From Psychrobacter sp. PL19 (GTDB lineage: Bacteria > Pseudomonadota > Gammaproteobacteria > Pseudomonadales > Moraxellaceae), in the NCBI RefSeq assembly GCF_017875835.1, contig NZ_JAGING010000001.1, forward strand, positions 1,302,001-1,366,000: a stretch of 64,000 nt of DNA. The letters are read 5' to 3'. Shown in pieces: positions 26,031 through 35,704 of the stretch. Position 1 is the stretch's first letter. Each line of letters opens with the position of its first letter. The translations under genes and the position numbers were made by a program. A model generated the notes under the pieces. It was not told the DNA's origin and did no database searches. It saw only the letters and a list, made by a program, of their open reading frames with translations.

Positions 26031-26606
26031 CTATTCCCCAACCGGAACCTGCTCTTTGGCTTCGGCAAGCTCTTCAGCATGCAAAAAGTGAGTATGGCCT
26101 GGGGCACGTTTGGTACGCGTCCATTCCTCAAGCATATCTTTCTTGATTTCTTCAGTAATCATCGAGACTTTTTCTTCTGAAGTAATATCATCGTAGGTCA
26201 GTTCCATGCGATGACCATTAGGATCGAAGAAATAAATAGAATGAAAAATACCATGATTGGTAACCCCGATAACATCAATACCGCCTTCTTCTAAATGCTT
26301 TTTAGCCGCCATTAAGGTATCTCGGTCTTTTACTTTCATCGCTAGATGCTGTACCCAGTCTGGGGTGTTGGGGTCAAAGCCCATCTCAGGTTGATTGGGC
26401 ACCTCAAAGAACGCCAATACATTGCCATTACCGGCATCTAAGAAGATGTGCATATAAGGATCAAAGGCGTGGGTAGACGGCACATGATCTTCAGCGAACG
26501 CTAAGATGAAGTCCATGTTAAGGTGTTTTTGATACCATTCGACGGTCTCTTTCGCGTCTTTGCAGCGATAAGCGACGTGATGGATTTGTTCTATTTTAAA
26601 GGTCAT
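26031..26606 (-). CDS. VOC-fold protein, candidate ring-cleaving dioxygenase of the tyrosine pathway
   Basis: A 191-residue protein with two VOC (glyoxalase-like) modules and a charged C-terminal tail. A full metal site is visible: His10 (IHHVAY), His87 (WVQHLAMKV) and Glu135 (HRMELTYDD), the 2-His-1-Glu set of type I extradiol dioxygenases. Between them is FHSIYFFDPNGHRMEL, typical of the second module. It sits between the IclR regulator and fahA, exactly where hmgA would be, and no cupin-type HmgA is present in the window. An alternative homogentisate dioxygenase is a reasonable inference. A glyoxalase or lyase role is the alternative. AAGGAT precedes the ATG at 26606. Confidence 0.8.
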   Translation of the reverse strand: MTFKIEQIHHVAYRCKDAKETVEWYQKHLNMDFILAFAEDHVPSTHAFDPYMHIFLDAGNGNVLAFFEVPNQPEMGFDPNTPDWVQHLAMKVKDRDTLMAAKKHLEEGGIDVIGVTNHGIFHSIYFFDPNGHRMELTYDDITSEEKVSMITEEIKKDMLEEWTRTKRAPGHTHFLHAEELAEAKEQVPVGE

Positions 26607-26797
26607 TATCAATATCCTTCTGACAAATAATTAAAAGAGGGCAGTCACAGTAAAAGAGGTTTAATCATCATAAAAACAAAGTGGCTGCTTTACTGTGACT
26701 GAGCTGAACTAAGCTAAACTGAACTGGATGACGATTCATACGGTGCTTTAGCTGTTATCTAGAGCTTTTATTTAGACGACTGTTAGCTAAAGGACTG

Positions 26798-28108
26798 TTA
26801 GTCAGAAAAATTAAAGTCTAAAGCGGGTAATACCGTACCGCGTACCTCACCAAAGCCCACACGAACGCCGTCTTTTTTAGCATAGCCTTTCATAATTACA
26901 GTATCGCCATCTTCAATGAAGCTGCGCGTTTCACCATTATTTAGTGTAATAGGTTTGGTTGCGTTCCAAGCCAGCTCTAGCATTGAGCCAAAAGTATCTG
27001 GCGTTGGTCCTGAAATCGTACCTGAACCCATCATGTCACCGACCTCTACTTTACAACCAGAGATAGTATGGTGGGTAAGCTGCTGGGTCATCGACCAGTA
27101 CAGATATTTAAAGTTACTTTCACACAGAACCGTTGCACTATCAGTACTGGCAGCATTTGCCGGTAGCAGCTCTACGGACAAATTAATATCAAAGCTGTTA
27201 TCAGTCGTTTTATCACGCAAGTAAGCCAGCGGCTGCGGATCTTGAGTAGGGGTGGAGGTTCTAAAAGGTTGCAGGGCGTCTAAAGTGATAATCCAAGGTG
27301 AAATCTCAGAAGCAAAGGTTTTGGCATTAAATGGACCTAATGGCACATATTCCCATTTTTGAATGTCACGCGCTGACCAGTCGTTAAATAACACCATGCC
27401 AAAGATATGATCCCAGGCGTTTTCGATCGCGATAGGTTGACCAATTTTGTTAGGTTGACCGACGATAAAGGCGGTCTCAAGCTCGAAATCGAGGCGCTTA
27501 CAAGGTGAGAAAATAGGACGCTCATCAGGGCTGGGTTTTAGCTGGCCTGAAGGACGGACGATATCAGTACCACTGACGATGACGGTGCTGGCGCGACCGT
27601 TATAAGCCACCGGCATCTCTTTCCAGTTAGGCAATAAGGCATTGTCAGGATCGCGGAACATGGTGCCGACGTTGGTGGCGTGTTCTTTAGAAGAATAAAA
27701 GTCAGTGTAGCCGGGAACGCGTACTGGCAAATGCATGGTGACGTCTGCTTGCTTAAACAGCGCTTTTTGCTGCAACTCTTGGTTGTCACCTAAAGTTTTG
27801 CTGTTGGCAGAGAGTAGGGTTTGGATAGTTTTGCGCGCTTTTGTCCAGTTGTCGCGACCGGATTCGATAAAAGGGTTTAGCGTGGGCTGATCAAAATAGG
27901 GGCCACCTTCTAGCGTCAGCAGACCTTCGGTTTCAAGTACCGATAAATCTAAGACATGCTCGCCAATGGCGACACCGGCACGGCGTTTGTTATTGCCAGT
28001 AGTGTCTTCAGTCTCACTGAAGATGCCATAAGGTAAGTTATGAATTGAGAAGTCAGAATCGCTAGCGATATTGATAAATGAAGTGAGGTTTTTGTCAATC
28101 GTTGACAT
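26798..28108 (-). CDS. fahA: Fumarylacetoacetase
   Basis: A 436-residue enzyme that splits fumarylacetoacetate into fumarate and acetoacetate, the last step of tyrosine breakdown. It has the N-terminal FAH domain (FSIHNLPYGIFS, RRAGVAIGEHVLDL), the catalytic core with FYSSKEHATNVG, the metal ligands in LDFELETAFIVG, and SGTISGPTPDTFGSMLEL. The start has AAGGAG upstream. The VOC gene follows 190 bases downstream on the same strand, so they may be co-transcribed. Confidence 0.95.
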   Translation of the reverse strand: MSTIDKNLTSFINIASDSDFSIHNLPYGIFSETEDTTGNNKRRAGVAIGEHVLDLSVLETEGLLTLEGGPYFDQPTLNPFIESGRDNWTKARKTIQTLLSANSKTLGDNQELQQKALFKQADVTMHLPVRVPGYTDFYSSKEHATNVGTMFRDPDNALLPNWKEMPVAYNGRASTVIVSGTDIVRPSGQLKPSPDERPIFSPCKRLDFELETAFIVGQPNKIGQPIAIENAWDHIFGMVLFNDWSARDIQKWEYVPLGPFNAKTFASEISPWIITLDALQPFRTSTPTQDPQPLAYLRDKTTDNSFDINLSVELLPANAASTDSATVLCESNFKYLYWSMTQQLTHHTISGCKVEVGDMMGSGTISGPTPDTFGSMLELAWNATKPITLNNGETRSFIEDGDTVIMKGYAKKDGVRVGFGEVRGTVLPALDFNFSD

Positions 28109-28165
28109 GGAATGCTCCTTGCTAAATGAGTATAAGTGGCTTAAATAATGTAGTAATTTCTTAGG

Positions 28166-28303
28166 TATAGTTAAAATACCTTAAAAACGCTATGGTACTG
28201 TTGGTATAAGCTTTTTGCAGCCTCTGTCTGCGTAGGCACAGCAAGCAAGAAAAACGTATACCAGCAGTAGGTTATGTATCGATATTACTTTTCATTGACT
28301 ATA
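28166..28303 (+). repeat. TATAGTC-type intergenic element, copy B
   Basis: 138 bases, with ends TATAGTTAAAATACC and TTTTCATTGACTATA. The core (GCAGCCTCTGTCTGCGTAGG, then CACAGCAAGCAAG) is nearly the same as in copies A and E. It lies upstream of fahA. Confidence 0.8.
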
Positions 28304-28477
28304 GTATAATAAGAATCAGTGCAATAAATTACGATATAGTTAACTGCTTACGAATAATGTAATTTATAACCAGTCATATTGCAAGGAGTTTTAGTAACTC
28401 GTTTGCTATTTGGTTTGCTGCTTAGTTTGCTATCTGGCTCGTATAAACTAGTCTTTGTTCGTTAGCTTATTTCATAA

Positions 28478-28623
28478 TATAGTCGATTCAAAATAAAAGG
28501 AATACGCTTGTATCAAGGTGCTACTGGTATAGGTTTTTCTTGCGTGCTGTTCGCAAGCGTGACAGAGGCTGCAAAAAATTCATTCCAGTAGCACTGTGCC
28601 GTTTTTAAATTGGATTAACTATA
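28478..28623 (-). repeat. TATAGTC-type intergenic element, copy C
   Basis: 146 bases in the opposite orientation to copy B and only 174 bases away. Ends are TATAGTCGATTCAAAATAAA and TTTAAATTGGATTAACTATA. The core reads CTTGCGTGCTGTTCGCAAGC and then GTGACAGAGGCTGC, the subtype shared with D and F. Confidence 0.8.
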
Positions 28624-28684
28624 GGTTGCTTTAGAATGATTTATTCTGGAATAAGGTGTTGCGGCATAAAAGTCTCGTTAAATA

Positions 28685-28713
28685 AAAAAGCTGAGCAATC
28701 GCCCAGCTTTTTT
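28685..28713. terminator. Terminator of the aromatic aminotransferase gene
   Basis: AAAAAAGCTG and CAGCTTTTTT pair around a 10-base loop with T-runs in both directions. It lies about 40 bases past the aminotransferase stop. Confidence 0.85.
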
Positions 28714-28754
28714 GAAATCAGATTTTTATTTAATATAAATTGAGCATCAGTCTT

Positions 28755-29951
28755 TTAAGCTTTTAAGATTGCTACCATCGCATTGGCAACATAGTCAATG
28801 TTACTGATATTGAGGCCCGCCACACACATACGGGAGTTGGATATCATGTAGATGCCAAACTCGCTTTGTAGGCGTTCGACTTGTTCAGGTGTCAATCCGG
28901 TAAAGCTAAACATGCCGTTTTGACGGGTAATATAGTCAAAATCGTGTTCAGGGAGATTGGCTTCTAGCACTGATTTGAGCTTAATACGCATGGCTTTGAT
29001 ACGGTCACGCATGTCATAAACTTCGCCCACCCACTGCTGGTGTAATTGCTCGTCATTCATAACGATATCAACCACACGTCCGCCATGTGATGGAGGGCTG
29101 GAGTAGATACAACGGACCAAAAAGTTGAGCTGACCAAAGACTCGCTCGGCTTCATTTGCAGTAGGACAAACGACTGAGAGTCCACCGACACGCTCGCCAT
29201 ATAGCGATAGGTTTTTAGAAAATGAATTACTGACAAATACTGGCAAACCCATATCGACGGCTTTGCGAATGGCATAAGCATCGCTGTCCATATCTGCGCC
29301 AAAACCTTGATAAGCGATGTCCATAAATGGGATCAGTTCACGCTGTTGAATGACCTCTAGCACCGTATCCCATTGCGCTTGGGTCAAATCCAAGCCGGTT
29401 GGGTTATGACAGCAAGGGTGCAATAACACCACATCATTTTTATTTAGCTTTTCAATAAAGCTGACCATGTCATCGAATCTGACATTACTGGTGGCTTTGT
29501 CATAGTAAGGGTAGGTGCCCACTTCGACATCAGCGCCCTCAAAGATGGCAATGTGATTGCCCCAAGTAGGATCACTGACATAGCATTTAGACTGTGGGAA
29601 CCACTGATGGATAAACTCAGCGCCCACTTTTAATGCGCCAGAGCCGCCAATGGTCGCGATGGTCGCGACCCGATTTTCTTGCAAGACTAGAGCGTCTTTA
29701 CCAAATAATAGCTCCTGACAGCCTTTACGATGTCCAGGCAGTCCTGCCATTGGCAGATAAGGTCTAGGGGAAATAGGATCGGCAATGCGCTGTTCGGCTG
29801 TTTTTACACAGTCGAGTACCGGTAATTCACCGGCTTCATCGTAATAAATCCCAATGCCTAAATTTACTTTTTTAGGATTACTATCCGCCAAAAATTTTTC
29901 CATTAGCCCTAAAATTGGGTCACCAGCGTAATAATCGATACGTTCAAACAT
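28755..29951 (-). CDS. tyrB: Aromatic amino acid aminotransferase
   Basis: A 398-residue class I PLP aminotransferase of the AspC/TyrB group. The PLP lysine lies in SNSFSKNLSLYGERVGG near residue 246. Other typical parts are GGSGALKVGAEF, HPCCHNPTGLDLTQ (with Asn and Pro of the cofactor site) and the substrate Arg in SNSRMCVAGL. In this cluster it should convert tyrosine to 4-hydroxyphenylpyruvate, feeding HppD. An aspartate aminotransferase cannot be excluded from sequence alone. AAGGGA precedes the ATG. Confidence 0.88.
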   Translation of the reverse strand: MFERIDYYAGDPILGLMEKFLADSNPKKVNLGIGIYYDEAGELPVLDCVKTAEQRIADPISPRPYLPMAGLPGHRKGCQELLFGKDALVLQENRVATIATIGGSGALKVGAEFIHQWFPQSKCYVSDPTWGNHIAIFEGADVEVGTYPYYDKATSNVRFDDMVSFIEKLNKNDVVLLHPCCHNPTGLDLTQAQWDTVLEVIQQRELIPFMDIAYQGFGADMDSDAYAIRKAVDMGLPVFVSNSFSKNLSLYGERVGGLSVVCPTANEAERVFGQLNFLVRCIYSSPPSHGGRVVDIVMNDEQLHQQWVGEVYDMRDRIKAMRIKLKSVLEANLPEHDFDYITRQNGMFSFTGLTPEQVERLQSEFGIYMISNSRMCVAGLNISNIDYVANAMVAILKA

Positions 29952-30095
29952 GTTATTTCCCTTATTTTTTATACAACAAAATATAAATTGAGCTGCTAAA
30001 AAGCATAGACCAGATTGATTATTAACTCAACGTTAGATTTACCCGCAACCCATTAATTCGTTCTTTTAGCTATTAAAATATGTTTTAAACCCTTC

Positions 30096-31025
30096 TTAAA
30101 AACTCTGTAAGTCTTTGAAATGGCTGTCAAAATAGGTTTTTAAAAACTGTTTAAAAATAATACTAGCAGGCGATAACCCTCGAGAGGAGCGCTGATAGAT
30201 AAAAAACCGTCGCATTTTGACAGGTTGTGACAGCGTGCGCATTTGTAGCCCATTGGCACTTACCCAGTCAATCACCTCAGGCATATAGGGTAGACATAAG
30301 GTGATACCAAAGCCTTGACGGGTCATCTCCAGCGCCGTGGACATAAAGTTCACTTTGTAGCGTGCCTGCTGTATATGGGTAGCAACGGCTTCATCCAGTT
30401 CAGCGGATACTTGCTCGTTAATAGGACCGTTTAGGGTAATGAGCGGGGTTCCTAGCAGCTGTTGCCAACTTATCTCGCTTTGTTGAGCCAGCTCATGATT
30501 ATCAGGCATCACCACGCAAAACGGCAACTGATATAACAAATCGGCACTGACGTCATCGTCTACCTCCATAAAGCTAAGCTCTACTCCCACCCCCAAATCT
30601 ACCTCAATGTTTTGAATGTGCTCAAGCACGTTTTCTGCTGAGCAATCTAACAACGACACGCTAATATCGGGATACTCTTTAGTAAATTGTGCCACCACCG
30701 CAGGCATGGATGAAGCGGCAAATTGCGATACTGCCAAGCGTACTTGTCCTTGTGCAAGGCTAGTCAAACTGCTTGCTTCATTGACAAACAAGTGCATCTC
30801 ATTAAGCACTCTACGAGCTTGCGGTAGCAGATTTCGTCCCACTGTAGACAACGACAGCTGGCGGGTAGTGCGATCAAACAACACTATTTCAAGGTTGGTC
30901 TCTAATTCTTTGATCAATCCGCTAACAGCAGACTGGGTCAAATGCATCTGCTCACTGGCACGAGTAAAGCTGCCGTTGTCAGCGACTTTGATAAAAGCAT
31001 CTAGCTGGCGAATACTTACATTCAT
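30096..31025 (-). CDS. LysR family transcriptional regulator
   Basis: A 309-residue LysR protein with an N-terminal winged helix (MNVSIRQLDAFIKVADNGSF, ASEQMHLTQSAVSGLIKELE) and a C-terminal substrate-binding domain. It is divergent from hppD (start 31185) and adjacent to the aminotransferase, so it probably controls one or both in response to an aromatic intermediate. The ATG at 31025 is chosen since the 11 residues upstream are outside the family. Confidence 0.88.
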   Translation of the reverse strand: MNVSIRQLDAFIKVADNGSFTRASEQMHLTQSAVSGLIKELETNLEIVLFDRTTRQLSLSTVGRNLLPQARRVLNEMHLFVNEASSLTSLAQGQVRLAVSQFAASSMPAVVAQFTKEYPDISVSLLDCSAENVLEHIQNIEVDLGVGVELSFMEVDDDVSADLLYQLPFCVVMPDNHELAQQSEISWQQLLGTPLITLNGPINEQVSAELDEAVATHIQQARYKVNFMSTALEMTRQGFGITLCLPYMPEVIDWVSANGLQMRTLSQPVKMRRFFIYQRSSRGLSPASIIFKQFLKTYFDSHFKDLQSF

Positions 31026-31184
31026 AAGAAAACCTGATAAATAAATCATTAAATACAATTAGTCTTATAAATCAAGCTAATCTAATATAAACGCATCGTC
31101 AATAAGAATTATTGATTCAAGCTATTTTTTAGCATTATATTTTTATGGTTTTTACACCACCAATTGACATTAAGGATGATTGCA

Positions 31185-32285
31185 ATGGCAGATTTATTTG
31201 AAAACCCAATGGGTCTAAACGGGTTTGACTTTGTCGAATTCGCCTCACCTGAACCTGAAGCAGTATCTGCACTTTTTGAGCAGCTGGGTTTTACCCATGT
31301 TGCCAACCATAGATCTAAAGATGTCGCTTTATACCGTCAAGGGGACATCAACCTCATTCTAAACCGTGAACCTAAAAGCCAAGGCAGCTATTTTGTTGAA
31401 GAACATGGCGCTGGGGCTTGCAGCATGGGCTTTCGAGTTAAAGATGCCAAAAAAGCCTACGAGTTAGCTGTTGAAAACGGTGCCCAGCCAGTAGACGTAC
31501 CGACTGGTGTTATGGAGCTTAGACTACCCGCTATCAAAGGTATCGGTGGCTCACTGATTTATCTGATAGATCGTTTCAAAGATGGTGAATCTATTTATGA
31601 TGTCGATTTTGAGTTTCTTCCAGAAGTTGATAGACGTCCGATTGGCCATGGTTTTAAAGTCATCGATCATCTTACGCATAACGTTTACCGTGGTCGCATG
31701 GCTTATTGGGCCACCTTTTACGAACGCATATTTAACTTCCGCGAAATCCGCTTTTTTGATATAAAAGGCGAACACACCGGACTGACCAGTAAAGCGATGA
31801 CCGCGCCTGATGGCAAAATTCGTATTCCACTGAACGAAGAGTCCAAGCAAGGCGGCGGACAAATCGAAGAGTATTTGATGCACTTTAATGGCGAAGGTAT
31901 TCAGCATATTGCCTTAGCAAGTGATGACTTATTTGCTAGTATTGATAAGCTTAGAGACGCCGGTATTCCGTTGATGACTGCGCCAACGGATACTTATTAT
32001 AAAATGCTTGATGAGCGTTTACCGGGTCATGGTGAGAATATCTCTGACCTACAGATGCGCGGCATCTTGCTAGATGGCACAACAGAGGGTGGTACGCCGC
32101 GTCTGCTACTACAGATTTTCTCTGAAACCATCCTTGGTAGCCCAGTATTCTTCGAATTTATCCAGCGTAAAGGCGATTATGAAGATGGCTTTGGTGAAGG
32201 TAACTTTAAAGCGCTATTTGAATCGATAGAACGTGATCAAATCAACCGCGGCGTTATTGGTCAAACTGAAACTGAAGCACAGTAA
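31185..32285 (+). CDS. hppD: 4-hydroxyphenylpyruvate dioxygenase
   Basis: A 366-residue iron enzyme making homogentisate from 4-hydroxyphenylpyruvate. It has two VOC modules. The iron ligands are visible in [11 protein letters not shown] (His), [11 protein letters not shown] (His) and [13 protein letters not shown] (Glu). AAGGA eight bases before the ATG at 31185 fixes the start, and the longer reading is unlikely. It is divergent from the LysR gene. Length matches bacterial HppD. Confidence 0.96.
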   Translation: MADLFENPMGLNGFDFVEFASPEPEAVSALFEQLGFTHVANHRSKDVALYRQGDINLILNREPKSQGSYFVEEHGAGACSMGFRVKDAKKAYELAVENGAQPVDVPTGVMELRLPAIKGIGGSLIYLIDRFKDGESIYDVDFEFLPEVDRRPIGHGFKVIDHLTHNVYRGRMAYWATFYERIFNFREIRFFDIKGEHTGLTSKAMTAPDGKIRIPLNEESKQGGGQIEEYLMHFNGEGIQHIALASDDLFASIDKLRDAGIPLMTAPTDTYYKMLDERLPGHGENISDLQMRGILLDGTTEGGTPRLLLQIFSETILGSPVFFEFIQRKGDYEDGFGEGNFKALFESIERDQINRGVIGQTETEAQ

Positions 32286-32469
32286 ATAGTTCAGTCAGTA
32301 ACAGTAACGGGCAGGATAGAAAGAAATTTGTCCTGCCACTACTAAGGTATCGCTATCAAAATATTACGAATAAAGCATCGCTAATAAACACCCCCAAATT
32401 CAGAACAAAATAATAATGAGTTCAATATAAAACTACCACCAAAAAACCAAGCGAAGACGGTAACACCTA

Positions 32470-32621
32470 TATAGTCGATTCAATTTAAAAAAGGTACAGT
32501 GCTACTGGGATGAATTTTTTGCAGCCTCTGTCACGCTTGCGAGCAGCAAGCAAGAAAGATTTATACCAGTGGCACATTACTATTGCTATACACGACCCTT
32601 TTTTATTGTGAACTGACTATA
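32470..32621 (+). repeat. TATAGTC-type intergenic element, copy D
   Basis: 152 bases with clear terminal inverted repeats: TATAGTCGATTCAATTTAAA at one end and TTTATTGTGAACTGACTATA at the other. Inner arms GTGCTACTGG and CCAGTGGCAC also pair, so the whole could fold into a long hairpin. It ends 63 bases before phhA, between hppD and phhA. The best-preserved copy. Confidence 0.85.
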
Positions 32622-32683
32622 CAGCTAGAAAGAATGGCATGGTAGTACAACTATAGTGAACTGACTTCAGAAGGACAGCAGGC

Positions 32684-33553
32684 ATGGAAAGCACAGCTTC
32701 TACTACTCAAACTCCCAATGCTAATAGCAGCCAGACTAGCAATGAAAAGCAACCCTATGTGTCGCATCAAATTGATGTTAATGGCCACATTGACTATAGC
32801 GACCAAGAGAACGCTATATGGCAAGCATTGCTTAACAGTCAAGCCCAGCAAATACCCAATCGTGCTTGCTCAGAGTATCTAATAGGACTGGATAAGCTGA
32901 ACCTACCTACCACCAAAATCCCACAACTTTATGATATTGACACGGTACTACAAGACACCACTGGCTGGCAGACTGCCGCTGTGCCTGCATTGATTAGCTT
33001 TGGTAAGTTCTTTAAACTCTTAGCCAATAAACGCTTCCCGGTAGCTACCTTTATCCGTCGTTCTGAGGATATGAACTATATCGAAGAGCCTGATATTTTT
33101 CATGAAATTGTCGGGCATTGTCCGCTGCTTACTCACCCTGCTTTTGCTGCCTTTAACGAGACTTATGGCAAGCTGGGATTAAATGCCAGTAAAGAAGAGC
33201 GGATGTGTCTGGCCCGGTTATACTGGTTTACCATCGAGTTTGGTTTGGTTGGACAAAGCAGTGACCAAGGTAAGGAATCTCGTAGAATTTATGGCGGCGG
33301 TATATTAAGCTCTCCCTCTGAGACCGTATATGCCTTAAGCGACGACCCCCAACATCAACCAGAGTGCCGGGAATTTGATTTGTTGGATGTTTTACGCACC
33401 CCTTATCGTATAGATCAAATCCAGCCTATCTACTATGCCATTGATCATTTAGACACGCTATTTGATATCGTTGATAGTGACATTATGAGTGTGGTCAAAA
33501 AAGCGCTGTCATTAGGTCTGTTTGAGCCCACCTACCCAGCAAAGAATGCCTAA
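32684..33553 (+). CDS. phhA: Phenylalanine 4-monooxygenase
   Basis: A 289-residue pterin-dependent iron hydroxylase converting phenylalanine to tyrosine. The iron site is seen in EPDIFHEIVGHCPLLTHPAF (two His) with a Glu in WFTIEFGLVG, the usual facial triad. The first 35 residues are a Ser/Thr/Gln/Asn-rich extension. The cofactor-recycling gene phhB follows 93 bases later. Confidence 0.96.
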   Translation: MESTASTTQTPNANSSQTSNEKQPYVSHQIDVNGHIDYSDQENAIWQALLNSQAQQIPNRACSEYLIGLDKLNLPTTKIPQLYDIDTVLQDTTGWQTAAVPALISFGKFFKLLANKRFPVATFIRRSEDMNYIEEPDIFHEIVGHCPLLTHPAFAAFNETYGKLGLNASKEERMCLARLYWFTIEFGLVGQSSDQGKESRRIYGGGILSSPSETVYALSDDPQHQPECREFDLLDVLRTPYRIDQIQPIYYAIDHLDTLFDIVDSDIMSVVKKALSLGLFEPTYPAKNA

Positions 33554-33646
33554 ATAACTTATTGGCTAAATCAAACCATTCAATAAATCAGATCAGATTA
33601 AATTAAAAAAACCTAGCACAACTCAAAACAATAATTGGAGAGTAGC

Positions 33647-33988
33647 ATGACCGAATTATCACAAGCCAGCTGTGAAGTCTGCCGTATCGGTGCCCCAACA
33701 GTCAGCGATGCAGAGGCAAGCGAGCTGTTAAAACAGATTCCTGATTGGTCATTGATTAATGTTGATGGCGTCAACCAATTGCAGCGTAAATATAAGTTTA
33801 AAAACTTTGTTAAGGCTATGGCATTTGCCAATCAACTAGGAGATATTGCTGAAGAGGAAGGTCATCACCCTGGCATGTTAGTAGAGTGGGGCAAAGTGAC
33901 GGTTACGTGGTGGTCGCATAGTATTAAAGGCCTGCATAGCAACGATTTTATCATGGCAGCAAAAACTGATAAATTGCTCGATAAATAA
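33647..33988 (+). CDS. phhB: 4a-hydroxytetrahydrobiopterin dehydratase
   Basis: A 113-residue pterin-4a-carbinolamine dehydratase that recycles the pterin used by phenylalanine hydroxylase. The motif [20 protein letters not shown] contains the catalytic histidines, followed by [20 protein letters not shown]. The ATG at 33647 is chosen as it has GGAGAG nearby. It is co-transcribed with phhA. Confidence 0.95.
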   Translation: MTELSQASCEVCRIGAPTVSDAEASELLKQIPDWSLINVDGVNQLQRKYKFKNFVKAMAFANQLGDIAEEEGHHPGMLVEWGKVTVTWWSHSIKGLHSNDFIMAAKTDKLLDK

Positions 33989-34008
33989 TCCTAGTCTCTA
34001 AATTATAC

Positions 34009-34041
34009 TTTACAGGCTCTAAATCAATTAGAGCCTGTAAA
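34009..34041. terminator. Perfect 14-bp hairpin after phhB
   Basis: TTTACAGGCTCTAA and TTAGAGCCTGTAAA pair perfectly around a 5-base loop. There is no long T-run, so termination would be weak. It may stabilise the phhAB message or limit read-through to the antiporter gene. Confidence 0.55.
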
Positions 34042-34078
34042 ATATGGTCCGTAAAATATAGTCCGTAAAATATAGCTC
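34037..34078. repeat. Tandem repeat, 3 x 14 bp (GTAAAATATAGTCC)
   Basis: Three copies, starting inside the right arm of the hairpin after phhB. It may have grown by slippage from that arm. Confidence 0.8.
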
Positions 34079-34143
34079 CTGAATTATAACAACTAAATAA
34101 AATTCTAAGAATCCAAACCAAATTGGTAACATAAGGATGTGTT

Positions 34144-35553
34144 ATGCCTCCACAAGTACTTACTGAGCTATCTCCTAAGGTAGCTTTTATCATTGCTAGC
34201 GTGGTCATCGCGATTATGGGTGTCACCATGATTGGCTTTGGTTGGGTTCCGCACCTATCATTGATGCTTGCTATTGCTGTTTTGCTGGCCCTAGGTATGT
34301 TTAAGGGCTTAAGCTTTGAGAAAATGCAGGAACAAATGTCCTCCGGCGTCGCCAGTGGTATTGGTGCTATCTATTTATTGTTCTTTATTGGATTGCTAGT
34401 CGCCGCTCTCATGATGTCGGGCGCTATTCCCACCATTATGTATTATGGTTTTGAGCTGATATCTCCGCAGTATTATTATATCTCTGCCTTTGTCTTGACC
34501 TCAATTATCGGGGTAGCGCTGGGCAGTAGTTTGACCACGGTAGCGACGATAGGCGTGGCTTTTATTGGCATGAGTAATGCTTTTGATGCCAACGTCGCTA
34601 TCGCTGCAGGTGCCATAGTCTCAGGCGCATTCTTTGCCGACAAAATGTCCCCACTATCAGATACTTGTACGCTTGCTTCTTCGGTCGTGGGCATTGATTT
34701 GTTTGAGCATATTCGTAATATGATGTATACCACTGTGCCAGCTTGGCTCATCACTGCAGGGCTGTTTTGGTTCTTCTCTGGGCAGGCTGGTACCGGCAAT
34801 TTAGATCAAGTTACCCTATTGCAGTCGCAGCTGGTCGATAGCGGCTTGGTGAATGGTTATTCAGTACTACCGTTTATTGTGCTAGTTGTCTTGGCGGTTT
34901 GCCGAGTGAATGCGATCTATACCATCATTTACACGATTGCTACCGCTTTAATCATTACCTATTTACACAGTACCCCCAGTATCGGACAGTTAGGTAACTA
35001 CATGTTTGGCGGCTATGCGCCTGCCGAAAACTTAGAGCTAGGCGAAGTAGGCGGCATGATCTCACGCGGTGGTATGCAGAGTATGTTCTTTACACAGACT
35101 ATTGTTATCTTGGCGTTAAGTTTAGGTGGTCTGTTACGCGCATTGGGTATCTTGCCTGCGCTGCTGTTAGGTATCAGAGATATGCTGACCAGTTCAGGTC
35201 GCGCTATCTTTGCTGCTGCTATGGCAGCCTTAAGTATCAACGTCCTAATCGGTGAGCAGTATTTAAGTATCCTATTATCAGGTACCGCTTTCCGTCCTAC
35301 CTTTGAGCGCTTAAACCTACATCCTAAAAACTTATCACGCACCATTGAAGATGCTGGCACGGTGATTAATCCACTGGTCCCTTGGAGTGTGTGTGGTGTT
35401 TTTATCAGTCAAGCATTAGGCGTGCCAGTGCTTGAGTATCTGCCTTATGCCTTCTTCTGTTATCTGTCGCTACTGCTGACGATATTATTTGGCTTTACTG
35501 GGTTTACTATTACTAAGCTAGATGAGAGTAAGGCAGAGCAGGTTAAGCAATAA
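34144..35553 (+). CDS. nhaC: Na+/H+ antiporter, NhaC family
   Basis: A 469-residue membrane protein with about twelve spans of the NhaC family (SGVASGIGAIYLLFFIGLLV, GAFFADKMSPLSDTCTLASS, GGMISRGGMQSMFF, EDAGTVINPLVPWSVCGVFI). Family members exchange sodium for protons, and some instead move organic acids or amino acids. Its place directly after phhAB hints at a role in aromatic uptake. That is inference only. Confidence 0.86.
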   Translation: MPPQVLTELSPKVAFIIASVVIAIMGVTMIGFGWVPHLSLMLAIAVLLALGMFKGLSFEKMQEQMSSGVASGIGAIYLLFFIGLLVAALMMSGAIPTIMYYGFELISPQYYYISAFVLTSIIGVALGSSLTTVATIGVAFIGMSNAFDANVAIAAGAIVSGAFFADKMSPLSDTCTLASSVVGIDLFEHIRNMMYTTVPAWLITAGLFWFFSGQAGTGNLDQVTLLQSQLVDSGLVNGYSVLPFIVLVVLAVCRVNAIYTIIYTIATALIITYLHSTPSIGQLGNYMFGGYAPAENLELGEVGGMISRGGMQSMFFTQTIVILALSLGGLLRALGILPALLLGIRDMLTSSGRAIFAAAMAALSINVLIGEQYLSILLSGTAFRPTFERLNLHPKNLSRTIEDAGTVINPLVPWSVCGVFISQALGVPVLEYLPYAFFCYLSLLLTILFGFTGFTITKLDESKAEQVKQ

Positions 35554-35704
35554 GTTAATATTTAATGTTGATAATACGCTTTAATGACTGTCTTATGAAT
35601 AAGCACTCAATAGTTAAAATTGCTTTATAGCTGTCTTAATTGTTAAGTGCTTTCTCCAATTTATGACTGTCAAACAATCAAATGATTTCCAGTTTTTAGC
35701 TGAC

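Noticed and set aside
30616..31044. 142-codon frame opposite the LysR gene
   Set aside because: It is a shadow of a well-supported LysR regulator and shows no family motif.
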